Assembly (NCBI GenBank): GCA_019307645.1
Contig: JAFDJF010000100.1
Coordinates: forward strand, 1 to 7,401
Direction of reading: 5' to 3'
Length of the DNA: 7,401 nt
Source: Deltaproteobacteria bacterium
GTDB lineage: Bacteria > Desulfobacterota > DSM-4660 > Desulfatiglandales > Desulfatiglandaceae
Position 1 is the first letter of the stretch. The number at the start of each line of letters is the position of its first letter. The notes beneath the pieces are model-generated. The model was not told where the DNA came from and ran no database searches. It worked only from the letters and a program-made list of their open reading frames with translations. Below, piece by piece: positions 5,378-7,401 of this stretch. The translations under genes and the position numbers were made by a program.

Positions 5378-5526
5378 TTCTTCATGTTTCCAGAGCGACA
5401 TAGCGTGTTCCTTGGGTTTTGTGTGGAAAAACCGTTTGGTGTATCAAAAAACTGGATGAACAGGGTATTTGTCTAAAGAATAGAGCCCCTCCTTCATCGA
5501 CTTTGACGTGTCCCTGGGAAAAGGCC

Positions 5527-5554
5527 TTGATTGTGGAGATTCCAGTGGTAATAT
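5527..5554 (+). promoter_or_regulatory. possible promoter for recN
   Basis: TTGATT (5527-5532, 4 of 6) lies 16 bp before TAATAT (5549-5554, 4 of 6). Transcription would begin near 5561, about 50 nt before the recN ATG. The match is weak. No clear LexA box was found nearby, although recN is an SOS gene in many bacteria. Confidence 0.25.
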
Positions 5555-5610
5555 GTCACAATGCTGGTCCGGACATTATTTTTAGAATTGAGGCAGGATG
5601 GCCAATATCC

Positions 5611-7302
5611 ATGCTTGTTCAGCTAAACATAACAGATTTTGCCATTATCAAGAATATTGAGATTTCCCTGAGGCCCGGACTCAATATCCTGTCCGGAGAG
5701 ACCGGTGCGGGAAAATCCATTGTCATAAATGCCATGAACCTGATCCTCGGTGGGAGGGCGTCGGCGGATCTCATTCGAAGCGGGTGCAGAGAAGCCAGGG
5801 TAGAGGCCCTTTTTTCCTTTCCCCAGGACAGGCTTCCCTCAGAAATATTAACCGATCTGGGGCGTCCTTTTGATGGAGAACTGCTGATCAAGAGGACCGT
5901 ATCCCGTGAAGGCAGAAACAGAATCTCCGTCAATGGCGCCATTGTCACCTTGCAGATGCTGTCTCTACTGGGCAGTACATTGATCAGCATTTCAGGGCAG
6001 TATGAGCATCAGCTTCTCCTGAAACCGGATAATCATCTTTATTTGCTGGATGACTTTGGCGGGCTTTCGGAAGAGCGGACGGAGTTAGCCGGTGTATTCA
6101 ATAAGTGTCAGTTGTTAAAAGAGAAAAAAACTCGTCTGGAAAAAGAAATCAACAATACATCGGGAAAACAGGAGTTGACGCGTTTCCAGATCCGGGAGAT
6201 TGAAGAGGCAGAGATCATCCCTGGAGAAGACGAGGCCCTGGCCGAAGAAAAAAGGCGCCTTCAGCATGCGGAAGAACTGCGGGAGATTGTCTCGGAAGGG
6301 TACCAGACCATTTATGAAAGGAGCGACTCTGTTCTTTCTTCCATCTCCCAATGCGCAAAGCGGATGGATATGGGGGCTGAGTTAGATCCCCGACTGTGTT
6401 CTATCCGTGACGGTCTTAAAGAGATTGAAGTGACCCTCGAAGACATCTCCTTTGGGCTCAGGGATTTCCAGAACGAGGTACACATGGACCCTTACAGACT
6501 GGAGCAAGTCATGGATAGGCTTGAGCTGTTAAACACGCTCAAACGGAAATACGGGCCGACGCTCGATGATGTTCACGTTTCCAGGGACAGGCTGGCCGCC
6601 ATGATGTACGATCTGGACGAAAAAAAGGAGCGTCTGAGCCAATTGGAAGCAGAACGTCAGGAGTTAGACGCGGACGTCACAGACAGGGCAGGGGACCTTT
6701 CCGGAAAGAGGAAAAAGGCGGCCAAAAAGCTTGAAAAGGCAGTGGAAAAGGAACTACAGCACCTGCATATGCGGGAGACCCGGTTTCAGGTAAAGTTTGA
6801 CGGGGATCGCACTGACGGCGGACAAGACGGGAAAGAGAAGACCGGTGAGATACGGGCCGATGGTTTTGACCGTCCTGAATTCCTCATTTCTCCTAATGTG
6901 GGTGAGGAACTGAGGCCGCTTTCAAAGATAGCCTCGGGTGGTGAGCTTTCCAGAATCATGCTGGCAATCAAGACAATCCTTGCACGGACTGCCTCTGTGG
7001 AGACGATTATCTTTGACGAAGTTGATTCCGGTATCAGCGGTGCCACGGCAGAGGTGGTTGGGGAGAAGGTCCTCTCTCTGGCCGAATACCATCAGATAAT
7101 ATGCATCACTCACCTGCCGCAGATTGCCAGCCAGGGAAAGACCCACTTCCTTGTGAAAAAGGAGGTATCAAACGGCAGAACACATACCCTCATTTCGGAG
7201 CTGGATGATGAGACGAGGGTCCAGGAAATCGCGCGTCTTGTGGGGGGAAAAGAGATTACATCGAGCGCCGTTGCTCATGCCAGGGAAATGCTCGATTCGT
7301 AA
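5611..7302 (+). CDS. recN: DNA repair ATPase RecN
   Basis: A 563-residue SMC-like ATPase acting in the cytoplasm in RecA-dependent double-strand-break repair; the length is close to the usual 550-570. The N-terminal start MLVQLNITDFAIIKNIEI is typical, followed by Walker A GETGAGKS (29-36), the ISGQYEHQLLL segment (127-137) and a long charged coiled-coil region (about 152-390) split by a central linker. The ABC signature LSKIASGGELSRIMLAIK is at 437-454, Walker B TIIFDEVDSGISG at 465-477 and the ITHLPQIAS switch at 499-507. The end ARLVGG...A.EML matches RecN C termini. All catalytic motifs are intact. The open frame extends back to 5419 without a stop, but homology begins at the ATG at 5611, which has AGGATGG (5595-5601) 9 nt upstream. 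An Asp/Gly/Lys-rich insert at about 396-414 interrupts the strand before the signature. Confidence 0.96.
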   Translation: MLVQLNITDFAIIKNIEISLRPGLNILSGETGAGKSIVINAMNLILGGRASADLIRSGCREARVEALFSFPQDRLPSEILTDLGRPFDGELLIKRTVSREGRNRISVNGAIVTLQMLSLLGSTLISISGQYEHQLLLKPDNHLYLLDDFGGLSEERTELAGVFNKCQLLKEKKTRLEKEINNTSGKQELTRFQIREIEEAEIIPGEDEALAEEKRRLQHAEELREIVSEGYQTIYERSDSVLSSISQCAKRMDMGAELDPRLCSIRDGLKEIEVTLEDISFGLRDFQNEVHMDPYRLEQVMDRLELLNTLKRKYGPTLDDVHVSRDRLAAMMYDLDEKKERLSQLEAERQELDADVTDRAGDLSGKRKKAAKKLEKAVEKELQHLHMRETRFQVKFDGDRTDGGQDGKEKTGEIRADGFDRPEFLISPNVGEELRPLSKIASGGELSRIMLAIKTILARTASVETIIFDEVDSGISGATAEVVGEKVLSLAEYHQIICITHLPQIASQGKTHFLVKKEVSNGRTHTLISELDDETRVQEIARLVGGKEITSSAVAHAREMLDS

Positions 7303-7303
7303 C

Positions 7304-7401
7304 CTATTGCGATTTCGGAATGAACATAATGGCCTGACCGGCAAGAAAAGGTCCTCCTGATTCGGGAGCAGCCAGTGAATACTGTTCCGTGACCGATATT
7401 G
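7304..7401 (-). CDS. possible C-terminal end of a convergent gene, partial
   Basis: On the - strand one frame is open from the window edge to a TAG at 7306-7304, giving 31 residues that end in PFLAGQAIMFIPKSQ. The composition looks protein-like, but the other two - strand frames are also open over this short stretch. If real, it converges on recN with a single base between the two stop codons and no terminator between them. The function is not recognised. Confidence 0.4.
   Translation of the reverse strand, partial: ISVTEQYSLAAPESGGPFLAGQAIMFIPKSQ

Larger units (their letters stand above)
5183..5526. other. gene-less AT-rich divergent intergenic region
   Basis: No convincing gene is seen here on either strand. 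A + strand open frame at 5219-5476 reads through the heptamer array and hairpin, has no ribosome site and looks like translated repeat. Short dyads are present: AATAAC/GTTATT (5248-5253, 5264-5269) overlapping GGAAT/ATTCC (5259-5263, 5267-5271), TGTAT/ATACA (5295-5299, 5306-5310), and GGTTTT/AAAACC (5415-5420, 5428-5433). Any of these could be operators, but AT-richness makes chance dyads common. Confidence 0.6.

Noticed and set aside
5415..5433. GGTTTT-N7-AAAACC as a LexA box for recN
   Set aside because: It resembles the Geobacter-type LexA palindrome but is one base too long, lacks the inner C and G contacts, and lies almost 180 bp before the recN start.
5219..5476. 85-codon + strand open frame between the divergent genes
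   Set aside because: It lacks a ribosome site and its sequence comes partly from the heptamer array and hairpin; it looks like translated repeat DNA.

Overview
The window looks like a Gram-negative, mid-GC bacterial chromosome, most probably from the Desulfobacterota (the former Deltaproteobacteria). The reasons are a type IV pilus minor-pilin/PilY1 cluster, a possible sigma-54 promoter, intergenic arrays of 7-bp GAnGTTC-type units, and a secreted thrombospondin type 3 protein. The taxonomic call is inferred from gene content and recalled sequence style; no search was run.

Layout, left to right. Positions 1-42 may hold the last codons of an upstream gene. Positions 43-355 carry no gene but contain a large inverted repeat made of heptamers (145-281) and a possible promoter. 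Then comes a + strand minor-pilin operon: pilV (356-862), pilX (919-1548) and pilY1 (1681-4125). The usual pilW between pilV and pilX is missing. The pilX-pilY1 gap holds a strong hairpin followed by a Shine-Dalgarno sequence that leads into a three-codon mini-ORF rather than into pilY1. A bidirectional intrinsic terminator (about 4224-4260) separates pilY1 from a convergent secreted thrombospondin type 3 protein (4300-5037, - strand). That gene has a strong ribosome site, a possible structured leader and a candidate -24/-12 sigma-54 promoter. The divergent gap up to recN (5038-5610) also carries a second short heptamer array and a perfect hairpin. recN (5611-7302, + strand) is complete, and a partial - strand gene may begin to show at 7304-7401.

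How the genes work together. PilV and PilX are minor pilins that prime pilus assembly, and PilY1 is the secreted tip adhesin they carry (known from the families). A shared feature is calcium-type Asp/Asn-Gly loops: two in PilV, at least three in PilY1, and a thrombospondin type 3 repeat in the neighbouring secreted protein. PilY1 also appears to carry a small beta-domain inserted in its N-terminal half and has no visible von Willebrand A domain. A calcium-responsive pilus tip is a hypothesis, not something the sequence proves. RecN is a DNA double-strand-break repair ATPase and is functionally unrelated to the pilus genes.
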